Shown here in pieces: positions 1 to 10,334 of a stretch of DNA of 64,000 nucleotides. Source of the DNA: Eunapius fragilis (lineage: Eukaryota > Porifera > Demospongiae > Spongillida > Spongillidae). The stretch lies in the NCBI GenBank assembly GCA_963681505.1, contig OY811992.1, forward strand, positions 2,141,072 to 2,205,071, read 5' to 3'. The number at the start of each line of letters is the position of its first letter. The stretch's first letter is position 1. The notes under the pieces were generated by a model. That model was not told the origin of the DNA, made no database searches, and saw nothing but the letters and a program-made list of their open reading frames with translations. Made by a program: the position numbers and the translations under genes.

Positions 1-2
1 GC

Positions 3-3000
3 GGCGGGCTTCTAATCCATGCCAATTTCCGCTCCTGTTCATCGTCACCCACGATATACAACGTTCAGTATTGTACTTTCATGCATAACTATGTATCTAA
101 TTGCGACATCGGTGGCTTCTACACTCAGGGTGGCGGCATCAATATTATTTTCGACGAATCGAGCTGCCTTAATCACGTGACTATAGCAAATAGCAATTTC
201 AGCTTCAACCGGGCCGTGTGGGGCGGTGGACTTTATTCTCACTTCACTGGCAATGTGTCACATAACCACCTCGAGATTAAACTGTGCAGGTTTGAAAACA
301 ACCAGGCGAACGTATCTGGAGGGGGCTCTAATACGGGCTATTATTCTGACACTTCCTTGCTCCCACCAACTAACAAGAACAACACGGTGCGCTTCGAGGC
401 CACAGAGTTTAAGAACAACTCTGCTTCATGTGGTGGAGGATCCACTATCTTCTCCAGTCACGGAGAGAGTATCCCGAGAGACTACGAGGCCACAATACTA
501 GTATATAAGGATTGTAAGTGGACAGGAAACAGAGCGTATTTCAGCGCTGCTGTCGATGTGGCTCCATACGTCTGGGACACCCTGAAAGGAGGATACCTCC
601 CCTCTCCAGTCTTCATAAATAGCACTTTTTTGGAGAACACAAACATTGACCGAGTATTGAGAACCACTGGATACGAATATATCGGCGTCTTTACCGTTAC
701 GGGTTTCACTGTCCACTTTAACCAGTCTGTGTCGTTCATCAAAAACTCACGCTCTGCTCTCTGCTTAATGTCTAGCGTCGCCATCTTTCACGACGGAATG
801 ATTGCAACATTCATTAATAATAGCGGTTCTCAAGGCGGTGCCATTAGCTTGAACGGGGCTTCAATGATAATGGTAAATAACCAGTCCATCTTCGAGTTCA
901 TCAATAACACTGCGTACTATGGAGGCGCCATCTCTTACAATTCCATTGATCAACACGATTACGTATCGTCAAGAAGCTGTTTCATTCAGTTTCAAAACAA
1001 TGCCTCGACCATTGCACCCCACCGTTACAACTACCAAAAATCCAATAACATCACTTTTACATTTCGGGGAAATAAAGCGCATGTGTATGGCAATGCAATT
1101 TATGCGACCTCCCTGTGGCCTTGCTATTATGCATGTCAGACGATGATCGGCATAAATTCAACTGTGCAAAGCTTCAGTTGTGTGGGAAACTTCAACGGCA
1201 TAAATGATAGCCGCGACATCCGTACGATGCCCACAAGTTTTGGTAGCCTGAACGGGACTCAACCGGTGTACTTGATACCGGGAATGCCTAAACGCATTAA
1301 CGTCAAACTTTACGACGAAACAAACACAACCATCGAAACCGTATTTCAAACGAACTTGCGAAATAATCCCGACATTAGGGTCTGCAATAGCACACTATAC
1401 ACTGGCGTACCCACCGTGTGCGTCGAAGGACAATTGAACAAAGCTGCGTTAGTAACCATCGCCACTATCGGAGAACGTGTGTTAGAATTTAACTTTACTA
1501 TCGCTACTGCAAGCTGTCCTCCTGGTTACTTCTTCAATAACAATAGCGAGTGCGGTACGGTCGGCATCTGCGTGTGCAGCGCCTTGTGCAAAGGTCGAAC
1601 CTACGTTGGTATTGACGCGTGCGACACTTCATCTTTCCAGGCCTTCATCAGCCCTTCAACCTGGGTGGGCTACTATAATTATCCCGAAGGGGACACTCCG
1701 GATGAAAACAATTTGTATACTGCGCCGTGCGTCAGCCATCTTTGCTTCAACGCAAGTTTAGAGGAGCGCGTGAATGCCATCGCTCTTCCATTGAATGCTA
1801 CAAACACGCATATCGAAGCTGTTGTGTGCGCTAAGAACCGCCAAGGCATTCTCTGTGCGAAATGCACTGCAAACAACTCAGCCTATTACCATTCGCCAGA
1901 CTTTACGTGCAGACTTAATGATGACCACTGCAGCTACGGTGGCCTTTTCTATCTCATATCTGAGATCCTCCCTCTCACTGTACTGTTCACCTTGGCCATG
2001 GCTTTCAACGTTAGCTTCACATCCGGCGATATCAACGGTTTTGTTCTGTTTTGTCAGGTTTTTAACTCTTTTGACCTCACTGCCGGTGGGAGAATAACCA
2101 TTCCACTAGTAGCGAGCCTGTTAAATGATGCGGCAAGAATAATCTATGGTTTCTTTAACCTTGACTTTTTCAGCCACCCAAAGCTTTCTTTCTGCATCTG
2201 GGAAGGAGCCACAATCCTTGATGTGCTGTCGTTCAAGTATGTGACAACACTATATGCATTTGGATTGATTATAACAGTAATCCTGGTCATGAACTACTGC
2301 AGTTGCACCATTATGCGCATAAGAAAGGTTCATGGAATTAAAAAGGTATCATTTATACATGGACTGTCTGCATTCCTGATCATTTGCTACGGACAGTGTG
2401 CACAAGTGACGTGTGCAATACTCCTTCCAGTGATGCTTTATGGTAAGAATGGAACCTTAGGTCCCTGTATGTCTAAGTATGGTGGAATCCTGTACTTCCA
2501 TGACGATCACCTCCCATATGCTGTACCAGCATGTGCTGCAGCTGTGGTTCTATTGTTGCCTCCAATGATTTTGATACTTAACCCTTCCTGCAACAAGGTG
2601 TTGCAATGTATTTCTTGCAGTGAGTCATCGTGTTTGAGATCAGTGACATTTCTCTTCTGCAGCAAGCCTAAGCCATTTCTTGATTCTTTCCAAGGGTGTT
2701 TCAAAGATGACCTTCGGTTTTTTGCCGGATTGTATTTTTTGTATCGACTACTACCAACTGCAGTTTACATGTTCGTAAACACGCCTCTCCAGGGATACAT
2801 TCTTGTAGAGTCTTTCCTCGTTTCATTTCTATTTGTGCATGCAGTGTTCCAGCCTTACGTCAAGAGAGCACACAATGTCCTTGATGGCCTTCTGTTAGCT
2901 ATTTTATTGGCCATCAACAGCTTCACTCTCTTCAACTACTCTAATGCTAGTGATCCGGCTGAACAGTTGTCAGTGACAGCCCTGAGCTGGTCACAAGTGC

Positions 3001-3128
3001 TGCTCTCCTACATCCCCCTGTGCTACATCATTTGGTACGTTGTAAAGAAGTGTAGGCCCTCAACCTTTGTTACTTATAAAGTCATGGATGTGAAGAATCC
3101 TAGCCTCCACTCGATTGATCTCAAGTAA
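3..3128 (+). CDS. Beta-helix (PMP-like repeat) multi-pass membrane protein, 5'-partial
   Basis: The frame is open through the left edge with no stop upstream of the first ATG (81), so the gene probably starts outside the window; 1015 residues follow that ATG. The first ~400 residues repeat the pattern F-x-N-N...GGAI/GGGS (for example FINNSGSQGGAIS and FINNTAYYGGAIS). This resembles the chlamydial polymorphic-membrane-protein repeat that folds as a parallel beta-helix. A Cys-rich part (about 478-600) contains NRQGILCAKC. From about residue 620 to 990 there are eight or nine hydrophobic segments, then a short cytoplasmic tail. Many N-x-S/T sites suit an extracellular N-terminus. I infer a cell-surface protein, perhaps a receptor or adhesion molecule; ligand and activity are unknown. 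No introns are needed for the visible part. Confidence 0.8.
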   Translation, partial: GGLLIHANFRSCSSSPTIYNVQYCTFMHNYVSNCDIGGFYTQGGGINIIFDESSCLNHVTIANSNFSFNRAVWGGGLYSHFTGNVSHNHLEIKLCRFENNQANVSGGGSNTGYYSDTSLLPPTNKNNTVRFEATEFKNNSASCGGGSTIFSSHGESIPRDYEATILVYKDCKWTGNRAYFSAAVDVAPYVWDTLKGGYLPSPVFINSTFLENTNIDRVLRTTGYEYIGVFTVTGFTVHFNQSVSFIKNSRSALCLMSSVAIFHDGMIATFINNSGSQGGAISLNGASMIMVNNQSIFEFINNTAYYGGAISYNSIDQHDYVSSRSCFIQFQNNASTIAPHRYNYQKSNNITFTFRGNKAHVYGNAIYATSLWPCYYACQTMIGINSTVQSFSCVGNFNGINDSRDIRTMPTSFGSLNGTQPVYLIPGMPKRINVKLYDETNTTIETVFQTNLRNNPDIRVCNSTLYTGVPTVCVEGQLNKAALVTIATIGERVLEFNFTIATASCPPGYFFNNNSECGTVGICVCSALCKGRTYVGIDACDTSSFQAFISPSTWVGYYNYPEGDTPDENNLYTAPCVSHLCFNASLEERVNAIALPLNATNTHIEAVVCAKNRQGILCAKCTANNSAYYHSPDFTCRLNDDHCSYGGLFYLISEILPLTVLFTLAMAFNVSFTSGDINGFVLFCQVFNSFDLTAGGRITIPLVASLLNDAARIIYGFFNLDFFSHPKLSFCIWEGATILDVLSFKYVTTLYAFGLIITVILVMNYCSCTIMRIRKVHGIKKVSFIHGLSAFLIICYGQCAQVTCAILLPVMLYGKNGTLGPCMSKYGGILYFHDDHLPYAVPACAAAVVLLLPPMILILNPSCNKVLQCISCSESSCLRSVTFLFCSKPKPFLDSFQGCFKDDLRFFAGLYFLYRLLPTAVYMFVNTPLQGYILVESFLVSFLFVHAVFQPYVKRAHNVLDGLLLAILLAINSFTLFNYSNASDPAEQLSVTALSWSQVLLSYIPLCYIIWYVVKKCRPSTFVTYKVMDVKNPSLHSIDLK

Positions 3129-3342
3129 TATTATGCACCAAACTATTTGAACAATTGTTGTGATTTCGTCCATCATTAGGACTGGACTTCTGAATGTCAT
3201 TAGCCTTTTGCTAAATGAGTCCACCCTTTAAAAGTGTTCTAATCATATTTACATGCGTGATTGCAGTATGAGCATATTGATGTGTGCTAGACTGTGCTAA
3301 TTTTGAACATTAAAACGTACTATATATTTCCATTAGCAGGAT

Positions 3343-3348
3343 AATAAA
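3343..3348 (+). promoter_or_regulatory. Polyadenylation signal AATAAA
   Basis: Canonical AATAAA 215 bases after the stop codon of the beta-helix membrane protein, in AT-rich 3' flank. It is the first such hexamer downstream of the stop. Confidence 0.5.
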
Positions 3349-3449
3349 ATTGGTAATGGTAACAAGATATAGTCATGGGCGTCCAAAATCACTGTCTTTC
3401 AAAAGTGTAAATTTCAGAACCAACACCTAAGCAGAGGAATGAAGCTATT

Positions 3450-3596
3450 TTTTTTTTTTGGATTTGAGATTATGACTCAACGTAATTAAGCTTTTTTTTT
3501 TTGGATTTGAGGTGACGATGGCTCAACAAAATATATGTAATTAAGCAATTTTTTGGATTTGAGGTGATGATAGCTCAACAAAATATGCAATTAAGT
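3450..3596. repeat. Three imperfect ~50-bp tandem copies
   Basis: Each copy is an oligo-T run, then GGATTTGAG, then a GCTCAAC-type segment and AATTAAGC. Copies lie near 3450, 3493 and 3547 and differ by small indels. A GA-rich purine tract follows at about 3705-3815. No gene is seen between 3130 and 4030. Confidence 0.7.
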
Positions 3597-4029
3597 GAGC
3601 AGGTTAATTAGAGGGGGAAAAAAATAATTTTCAAAGTGGAAAATTGAGATAGCAGTAAAGATTTAATAGATATAATAGATTCTGCTGCTGCTGGACTATG
3701 GGGAGTGAGGGAGAAAGAGAGAAAGAAAGAGAGAGGGAGAAAGAGAGAAAGTAAGAGAGAGGGAGAAAGAGAGAAACAGAAAGAGAATGAGAGAGAGGGA
3801 GGGAGAGAGATGAGTTTCAGATATATGTCTAGTGGAGCAAAATGCATTCATCTGCGGCCAATGCCCTCAACCGGTTTCCAAAATCGAACTGTCATCTCAT
3901 TCCAGAAGGTGTGCTGGTGGTAGGAGTGAGGAACTAAGTTGATGACCCCCAGTGCTTTCCTCTTCCGAATCAGTTGAAGTGTCTGCTATAAATATATAAA
4001 ATGTTGCCCTGAACTTGTGCAGTTTAGAA

Positions 4030-4555
4030 TGTGTTTGGATGGAAATCCAATGGTTTGTCCTCTATGTCCCAACTGTGCACTTGACCCTCTGGGTTACCAC
4101 TGTGTCACAGCAAAGGAGGAGGTGAAGTAACAACCAGGCACAACACTCTTCACAATGTGATCTATAGCACCTTTCAGCAAGCCCGTTTATCTGCACACCT
4201 TGAGGTTGGCTGTGGATGGGGTCATGATAATTCTAGAACACGGCCGGCAGACATCCTAGTGACCAGTTGGGATACACTATGTTGGAAGCGGGCATGTACC
4301 AGGGTGTTTCAGCAAAGGCAGCTGAGCACAAAAAATGATCCCAAGTGTGCTGAGTTGGGCTGGTGATGTGTACAACTGGCAGTGGAGAACTATGCGGCCT
4401 GGGGACCAGAAGTATTAAAGGCTTTCTCGCAGGTGGCTTCGCGGTTAGCCATTCGTGGTAACACCCCCCCAAGTCCAAGGTGTAGCTGATCTATATGGCC
4501 GCCTCAGCCTGTTATTGATTAGAGCTAATGCTCGATCAATCTTGGTCCGCTCCTA
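4030..4555 (+). pseudogene. Decayed non-LTR-retroelement-like ORF, C-terminal region
   Basis: Three frames must be joined to follow one protein. Frame one gives a Cys/His segment VCPLCPNCALDPLGYHCVT (about 4053-4110). Frame two gives RHNTLHN...SRTRPADILVTSW (to 4366). Frame three gives CVQLAVENYAAWGPE...FSQVASRLAI and then, after another shift, VADLYGRLSLLLIRANARSI. From memory, this order (Cys-His motif, RPADILV, LAVE-YG-WG, ASRLAI, YGRL) matches a domain at the C-terminus of reverse-transcriptase ORFs in sponge and coral gene models. At least three frameshifts and stops show it is dead. The family name is recalled, not searched. Confidence 0.65.
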
Positions 4556-4559
4556 CCCC

Positions 4560-6040
4560 CAATCAACCCAACAGGACAGTTATCTGTGCATGTAGTTGTT
4601 TGTGTGCATGCGTTTTGAGTGTTTTGAATTGAACCTGCCATAATTATCACAAGTTCTATTAATATGTTTCTTCACATATCCTTCACAAATGTTAATAAAT
4701 GGTGTAGTGGACTAGCTGGGATAATGCGTTTAAGTTTGCATCACCATTTTGGTACCAGCTTTGAAACCAACGTCACTGTTAAATTTCCTGCATGTTAAGA
4801 TTTGCCTGGTCTATATTACTGTATAGCACTAACCATTCCTTATTTCAGGAACAAGCAGTTTGTAATGCTAATCAATATTATTTTTGAACATTAAAAGATG
4901 GTTCCTCAGATCATTAGCAGTTCTCATTCAAAATAACAAAACAAATAGAATGCATTTCTCAATGTAGACACCATTAGTGTATCGTGCAACCCCTTTTCTT
5001 TTGTAATCTAGTAATAAAGTCCTAAATACCTTGCAAACTACATTACAAAGCACGCGTCGTCTTAAGCACTCTTAGAGAAATCGAAAATACGGTCACAATT
5101 TATGAGGAAATTTAGATCACCTGTTTCCGCCCACGCAGACGCAATTGATTGAAGTACCATCTCATGCTTCAGTATATTTTATCATAAATTGACCATGCGT
5201 TGGTGACTTTAAGATGCAGGTGCCGTATAAAAAGCGCTTGCCTGGCAAGCGGTCAGCCATGCAGCGGTGCAATCTTTGGGGTGTCGAAAAACCTCTGAAG
5301 CTCCTTCAGAAATTTAATTCCTTCGTAGGCCATAAACCTGTTGACAATAACCATTTCACAGCTGATTCATATCGAATAAGCATACTACGACTGTTGAGTC
5401 TGGCTGGCTGACTCTCGAAGAAGGCGTTTTCAGATGAAAACGAGATAGGAACTTTCCAACAGAAGCTATAGTTGCTGCGAAGAAGCTACTCTGTCTCTAG
5501 CCTGATAGTCGACACTATCGAGAAACCTACAGTTTTTGAATTAATCCATGCATGTCATGCATGCACGTAATTAAGATTTAAAATGATAACAACCCTGACT
5601 AGAAGTTGGTATCCAGCCTGGACGCAGATCATCAGTGTGCTGAAATTCTTCTTCAAGCTTGGTACCTCGATGATGAAGCCTTGGCTGGCTGGCATCCGTC
5701 CAGCTGTGCTGCGTTGCCTTTGTATCTGCATGATTGAGGGGGGCCCTGCACTGGGCCTACATGATCAAGTGTGAGCTATTCATCATGCAGGAAGGGAAAC
5801 ACCTCATTCTCACCTGACGCGAGGTGCTCACTCCTGCCCGGACATCCTTGGTGTGCTACACTATTCCAAGTTTATTACTGGGAGGTGTGCCGAGTCCTCC
5901 CTCCTTGGTGTATGCAAGGAGATGACGGAATTAAGTCAACTGACTGGCAAGAAATGTTCTGGATTGGCGGCTGACCGAAGGAAGCGCGAAGAATTAAGAA
6001 TTGAAAGCGGAAGGGTACGTGCGTAGAGAAAACCAGGTCG
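4560..6040. other. Non-genic stretch, nothing recognised
   Basis: AT-rich DNA with only short ORFs (65 aa at 5214, 63 aa at 5583, 67 aa at 5771). None shows a recognisable motif or splice context. The segment just before 6041 is charged and may belong to the retroelement remnant that follows. Confidence 0.5.
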
Positions 6041-6290
6041 ATGAAGAGAAGCGGCGGCGAGATCAGAAGGTCGCAGGGAAAGCATCTAGAAATGGTAAAA
6101 GCGTTCGGGGAGGAACGTCGGAGACACCAAGAGGAGAGAGAGGCACTGAATGAAAGTAAAAATGGTGTAGCAGTCCAGCGTCACAGCAGGAGCAAAGACA
6201 CTTGGGTAATCCGTATCAAATTGGTTGCCCTGAGGGAAAGCGACAGTAATGAAGCGTACCTAGTGACGGCGGACAAGGGTCTCGATGGCG
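6041..6290 (+). pseudogene. Ty3/gypsy gag-like remnant
   Basis: A charged, helix-prone stretch (many E, R, K, Q) leads into IKLVALRESDSNEAYLVT at about 6210-6275. This resembles the KL-x-L-T-E-x-D-D-I-E-A-Y-L-x-T-F-E motif of Ty3/gypsy capsid proteins. The frame then runs straight into the 31-bp minisatellite at 6291, so the rest of gag and most of pol are missing. The RNase H remnant of the same orientation begins beyond the array, which supports a single element. The gag call alone would be weak; the neighbour makes it likely. Confidence 0.5.
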
Positions 6291-6797
6291 AGCGCTTATT
6301 GCAGTACTACCAGGCCATCCTAGCGCTTATTGCAGTACTACCAGGCCATCCTAGCGCTTATTGCATGCAGTACTACCAGGCCATCCTAGCGCTTATTGCA
6401 GTACTACCAGGCCATCCTAGCGCTTATTGCAGTACTACCAGGCCATCCTAGCGCTTATTGCAGTACTACCAGGCCATCCTAGCGCTTATTGCAGTACTAC
6501 CAGGCCATCCTAGCGCTTATTGCAGTACTACCAGGCCATCCTAGCGCTTATTGCAGTACTACCAGGCCATCCTAGCGCTTATTGCAGTACTACCAGGCCA
6601 TCCTAGCGCTTATTGCAGTACTACCAGGCCATCCTAGCGCTTATTGCAGTACTACCAGGCCATCCTAGCGCTTATTGCAGTACTACCAGGCCATCCTAGC
6701 GCTTATTGCAGTACTACCAGGCCATCCTATAGCGCTTATTGCAGTACTACCAGGCCATCCTAGCGCTTATTGCAGTACTACCAGGCCATCCTAGCGC
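6291..6797. repeat. 31-bp minisatellite, about 16 copies
   Basis: Unit TAGCGCTTATTGCAGTAC plus TACCAGGCCATCC, almost perfectly conserved. One copy carries a 4-base insertion (about 6364) and one a 2-base insertion (about 6728). There are no unique spacers, so it is not a CRISPR. The array lies exactly between the gag-like and RNase-H-like remnants. Confidence 0.95.
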
Positions 6798-6819
6798 GGA
6801 GATTGCAACGCGATTATCA

Positions 6820-7330
6820 GATGTGACTATGTCCAGTGGAATGTGAATTGCGATAAGGCGTTCTATAGGTTGAAGTCCTTTTCGTGTGGTGAGCCGTGTC
6901 CTGATTTGGATCATTTATGCATGCATGCAGACTGATGCCTCTGACCGTAGAGTTGGAGCTGTATGCATGTCTGAAGTCACATATATATGAGGGGGAGATC
7001 ATTCGGTGGCGTATTTTTAGCAGGAAATAGTTACCGGTAGGATAAATTCGTATAGTGGAGAAAGAGTGTCGATTGGGTTGGCTGCATTGCATGGTATGTT
7101 TGCTGGGAAGACCACTTTTACGGTACAGGCATGCTGACCATGTACAGGTCACATAAATCTATTAACCAATGACAATCTGCTGATCAGGTGGAGTTTGGCT
7201 TCGCAACCTTTTCAGTTCACGTGCGGCCTTTTCAGTTCACGTGCGGTACAACATCATGCATGCAGCCAGGAAATGCTAACACCGATGTAGACGCCTTGTT
7301 AAGACCTTTTGGCCCTGAAGCGGCTTATTG
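6820..7330 (+). pseudogene. Ty3/gypsy RT connection and RNase H remnant
   Basis: The expected order of a gypsy pol segment can be followed across frames. VQWNVNCDKAFYRLK (connection) is followed by QTDASDRRVGAV (RNase H catalytic region), GGDHSVAYF, ERVSIGLAALH and GMFAGKTTFTVQ. IRWSLASQPFQFT and QPGNANTDVDALLRP (the usual NANADALSR end) complete it. Several in-frame stops and shifts are present. A 20-bp direct repeat (CCTTTTCAGTTCACGTGCGG) near 7208-7247 duplicates the QPFQFT segment. It is inactive. Confidence 0.8.
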
Positions 7331-7679
7331 GTGGAGTGTCAGGGATCAAGGTCCGCCCTTGGCACTCATGAAAGGGTGTCCAACATAACGCAAGGACTTT
7401 GCAAAAAGAGCTTGATACTACATGAATGATGTGACGTCACCTATTGTATAAGAAGTGTGCATGTATAATTGATGTGTTAAAAAGACTTGTTCGTTGAATG
7501 GTGCATGGGTCTAGATGCAAGAGGTTACAACATATTCCATACATGGCCTGAAATGGTCTTAGTATTTATAATTTTATAATATGTGCTGCCAAATGCGTAT
7601 GTCTAGCATGAAGCCATATGCACATATAATACTAGCATCATTCGATAGATACTTAAATGTATGAAATGGGCCCTTAACC

Positions 7680-7795
7680 CTTTGAGGTTTATAAGCTTAA
7701 GAATCAATCCCGGAAGGAAAGGGAACTTGTTACCAGCCAAACTGAGTGTAGTAAGCTATTGTTAAAACTGCAATATGATAGGAAATCTGAGAAAG
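7680..7795 (-). pseudogene. LRR gene fragment (stray copy)
   Basis: About 115 bases closely match the LRR exon at 26055-26165, with shared stretches such as AAGCTTAAGAATCAATCC and TTGTTACCAGCCAAAC. The identity is clear by eye across the whole segment, with scattered substitutions and small indels. Neither flank continues the gene. It is a detached fragment of the LRR family found 13-22 kb away in this window. Confidence 0.8.
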
Positions 7796-7799
7796 GGTT

Positions 7800-8373
7800 G
7801 AAAGGTTCGGGTGATAATTCTTCATCACAGTATCTTTAATTGTTTTGTAGGAAAAGGGCGATCGAATTATGCTCCGCATGGAACGTCTGGCGCTTATTTA
7901 TCAATTTTGTAGATGGGTTTCTTCTACGGACATGTTTTAGGTATGGAACCAAAACCAACAGGTAGACCATATTACGCATTTTTCATTAAGTTGATGTTCT
8001 TTACTAGTATTTGACCATATATATATATATAGATATAGATTACGGTATTGTTTAAGTAGGTTATGTTCTTCACTTATTCATGTATATGTTACATGATCTT
8101 TACTATCTTCCCGCCCCTTACGGCTGTTCATTTCATTTTCCTGATTTTTTGTTAAAAACAGAATTACATACATTGGAATGGTCATGTACATTGGAATGGT
8201 CATGTGAAACAACGGGTGTGCGCGATACTGCGTCAGCTATGGTTGTGTGCGCGATACTGCGTCAGCTATGGTTATGTCCAATATTTAAGGCAATGAGAGG
8301 AAAATGTTCGGCGGTGGATTGCATGTGCCCAATTGGATTTAAAATTGAATTAATGACTAGGCAGTTATAATTA
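7800..8373. other. Non-genic 3' flank with small local duplications
   Basis: AT-rich sequence with two short tandem duplications at 8170-8280: TTGGAATGGTCATG twice and GTGCGCGATACTGCGTCAGC twice. No gene is visible. Confidence 0.5.
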
Positions 8374-9867
8374 TCAACTGCGGACATCGGGTTGGTCAGC
8401 AACAACTCTAATCCAGTAATCCAGGTGCCTAGATGGCCAGCGACGGTGAATTGCCTGCTTGAGCTTGATATGCCACGTCTCGTCACGCCAATCAGTTATA
8501 CGAGGACGGGAATCTGCGGCATCCCGATTATATGGGTGATCATAAACTATTTGAAACCAGTCAGGCTTCCTTGCACCAACTTGAACTGGTTTGTCATCGA
8601 TGAGTACATCAGCATGAACCAGGGTTTTGTCTTCAGTAAAAATCATCCCTTCACTTGCTTCACGACCGAAGTGTTCCTCCACCCATGCTTTCTTCTCCTG
8701 CTTGATCTGGGGGAAATATTCCTTACTGCTGCCTGGTACTGTACAGAAGCGCACGTCGTAACCAAGCGCTATAAGTTTTTTCACAGCCGCAATCGCTCCA
8801 GGAAGTGGATCCATCGTTGAGTAAAACGTGGGTGTTAACGCCAGCGCGCGTGCCTGCCTGGCTTGTTCAACAGTGTATTCATCTTCTGCCTCGTAACGTG
8901 TTCGCTGATCCTTGGATTTTACCCAATGCATACCGTGCATTCGGCCAAATTTGCTCAACTGGGCATCAAAATCCGCTATAGTGTTGTCTAGATCAAGCAG
9001 GATCTTGACGCGCGTTTCCTCGGCCGTTGCTGTACGTCGTGCAGATTCGTTGTAATGATAGAAGGCCCACCACAGAACCATGAAGGGCGACAGTTCAGGA
9101 TTTCCATGTGCCGTCGTAGGATCGGGATACGTCCATGGTTTTTTGTGGGTGAAATGAATAATGCGCTTGTCTTGTACCTGGTACCAACCCGGGGGGTGTC
9201 GATCATAAAGTCCACGTCGCGAGTTGTACTTGTACGGCATTGCGTACCATCTTCCTCCGAAATAGGCATTCAAAAAACCTTGATCTGCGTTGTCGTAGCT
9301 TTTGAGAGTCGTCTTCTTGTGCAACATATCTTGAAATACTTTTTGCGAAGGTGTCAGTACCATCATCCCAGAATTGAAAACATCGGGAGAAGAAGAATCA
9401 GGACAAGCCAAGACGTATGACCAATTGAGAATGATGGAACAAATCTCGAAAATCCGCACAGACAGTGTCGGTTCAAACAGATCGTCAGGATTACGGATCG
9501 CAACGGTGTCAGCATCGAGGTAAACGATCTTTGCAAAATCTGTCTGTTCCCATAGTCGAAGTTTGGTGAAAGAGTCGCCAAATTGTGCGTCGCCGCCTTT
9601 AATCCCCTGGACTTCGCGAAATACAACTTGCGCTTCACTCAGCCGCGCTCGTCCATTTTCTGTCACTTTATCAGTGACGAGGCATATCAATGGATACTTA
9701 ACATTGCAGAGCGTAAGTGACTTAGCAAGACAGACGACGCCGGGAATGTACGAGTCATTCGTGATTACGGTCATGTAGCCCTGCTTTCTCCGAGCACGAA
9801 TATAAACCCAGCAAAGAATTGTCATCACTGGCACGAAGCACGGCCACACAGCGTAGATTGCAGACAT
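8374..9867 (-). CDS. GT8 glycosyltransferase fused to HAD 5'-nucleotidase-like domain
   Basis: Single-exon ORF of 497 residues. Residues 8-24 are a hydrophobic signal-anchor typical of type II Golgi enzymes. Residues 30-270 carry glycogenin/GT8 marks: VITNDSYIPG, the metal-binding DxD in YLDADTVA (118-120), VFNSGMMVL (163-171), ADQGFLNAYF and HFTHKKPW (239-245). Residues 286-470 look like a 5'(3')-deoxyribonucleotidase of the HAD fold, with motif I DLDNT (292-296), a likely motif II Thr in FCTVP, and the acidic pair in LIDDKP (424-425). I infer sugar transfer in the secretory pathway; the role of the second domain is open. Residues 134-158 look inserted relative to glycogenins. The start is the first ATG after a TATA box. 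Confidence 0.85.
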   Translation of the reverse strand: MSAIYAVWPCFVPVMTILCWVYIRARRKQGYMTVITNDSYIPGVVCLAKSLTLCNVKYPLICLVTDKVTENGRARLSEAQVVFREVQGIKGGDAQFGDSFTKLRLWEQTDFAKIVYLDADTVAIRNPDDLFEPTLSVRIFEICSIILNWSYVLACPDSSSPDVFNSGMMVLTPSQKVFQDMLHKKTTLKSYDNADQGFLNAYFGGRWYAMPYKYNSRRGLYDRHPPGWYQVQDKRIIHFTHKKPWTYPDPTTAHGNPELSPFMVLWWAFYHYNESARRTATAEETRVKILLDLDNTIADFDAQLSKFGRMHGMHWVKSKDQRTRYEAEDEYTVEQARQARALALTPTFYSTMDPLPGAIAAVKKLIALGYDVRFCTVPGSSKEYFPQIKQEKKAWVEEHFGREASEGMIFTEDKTLVHADVLIDDKPVQVGARKPDWFQIVYDHPYNRDAADSRPRITDWRDETWHIKLKQAIHRRWPSRHLDYWIRVVADQPDVRS

Positions 9868-9906
9868 TTTGTCCGATCATATGTAGTCTTGGATTAGGCT
9901 TGGCCG

Positions 9907-9916
9907 CCTTTATATA
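9907..9916 (-). promoter_or_regulatory. TATA box TATATAAAGG
   Basis: On the minus strand, 40-50 bases upstream of the ATG of the GT8/HAD fusion gene. The spacing allows transcription to start about 15-20 bases before the ATG. Confidence 0.55.
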
Positions 9917-10334
9917 ATGATCATGTCGTATACATGTCCAGCAATTTCGGACATCCATAGACGTCTGTACATTGAAAACTCATGTAAAGTATTTGATTTT
10001 TTAAAAACATGAATGCAGTAGGATTATTTTTCAAAATATAAATCATGCATTCTTTTATTTTTTACTTTCATCTTGCGAGCAGAAGAATCAACAACAAAAT
10101 TAATTACTTTTGCCAATTACGTAATAATCTTATTTTGAGCCAATAATGATTAATAACATGCCAATGGTGGGCGCGTCCTTATGGAGCAAGTTATAGCAAG
10201 GATTATTAACAATTACAGGTTAATAATCCTTGGTTATAGAGTGTGTAAGTGGGAGGAGCGTGTCGTTTTCTAAATGCTCGTAATGTGCGAAACGTTTGAA
10301 AATTTCTTTCATCGGCGTACCTATATCGACGAAC

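Noticed and set aside
6291..6797. Regular 31-bp repeats resembling a CRISPR array
   Set aside because: No unique spacers between units and eukaryotic context; it is a minisatellite.
8392..8820. 142-residue plus-strand ORF
   Set aside because: Antisense shadow of the GT8/HAD gene, which has clear domain motifs on the minus strand.
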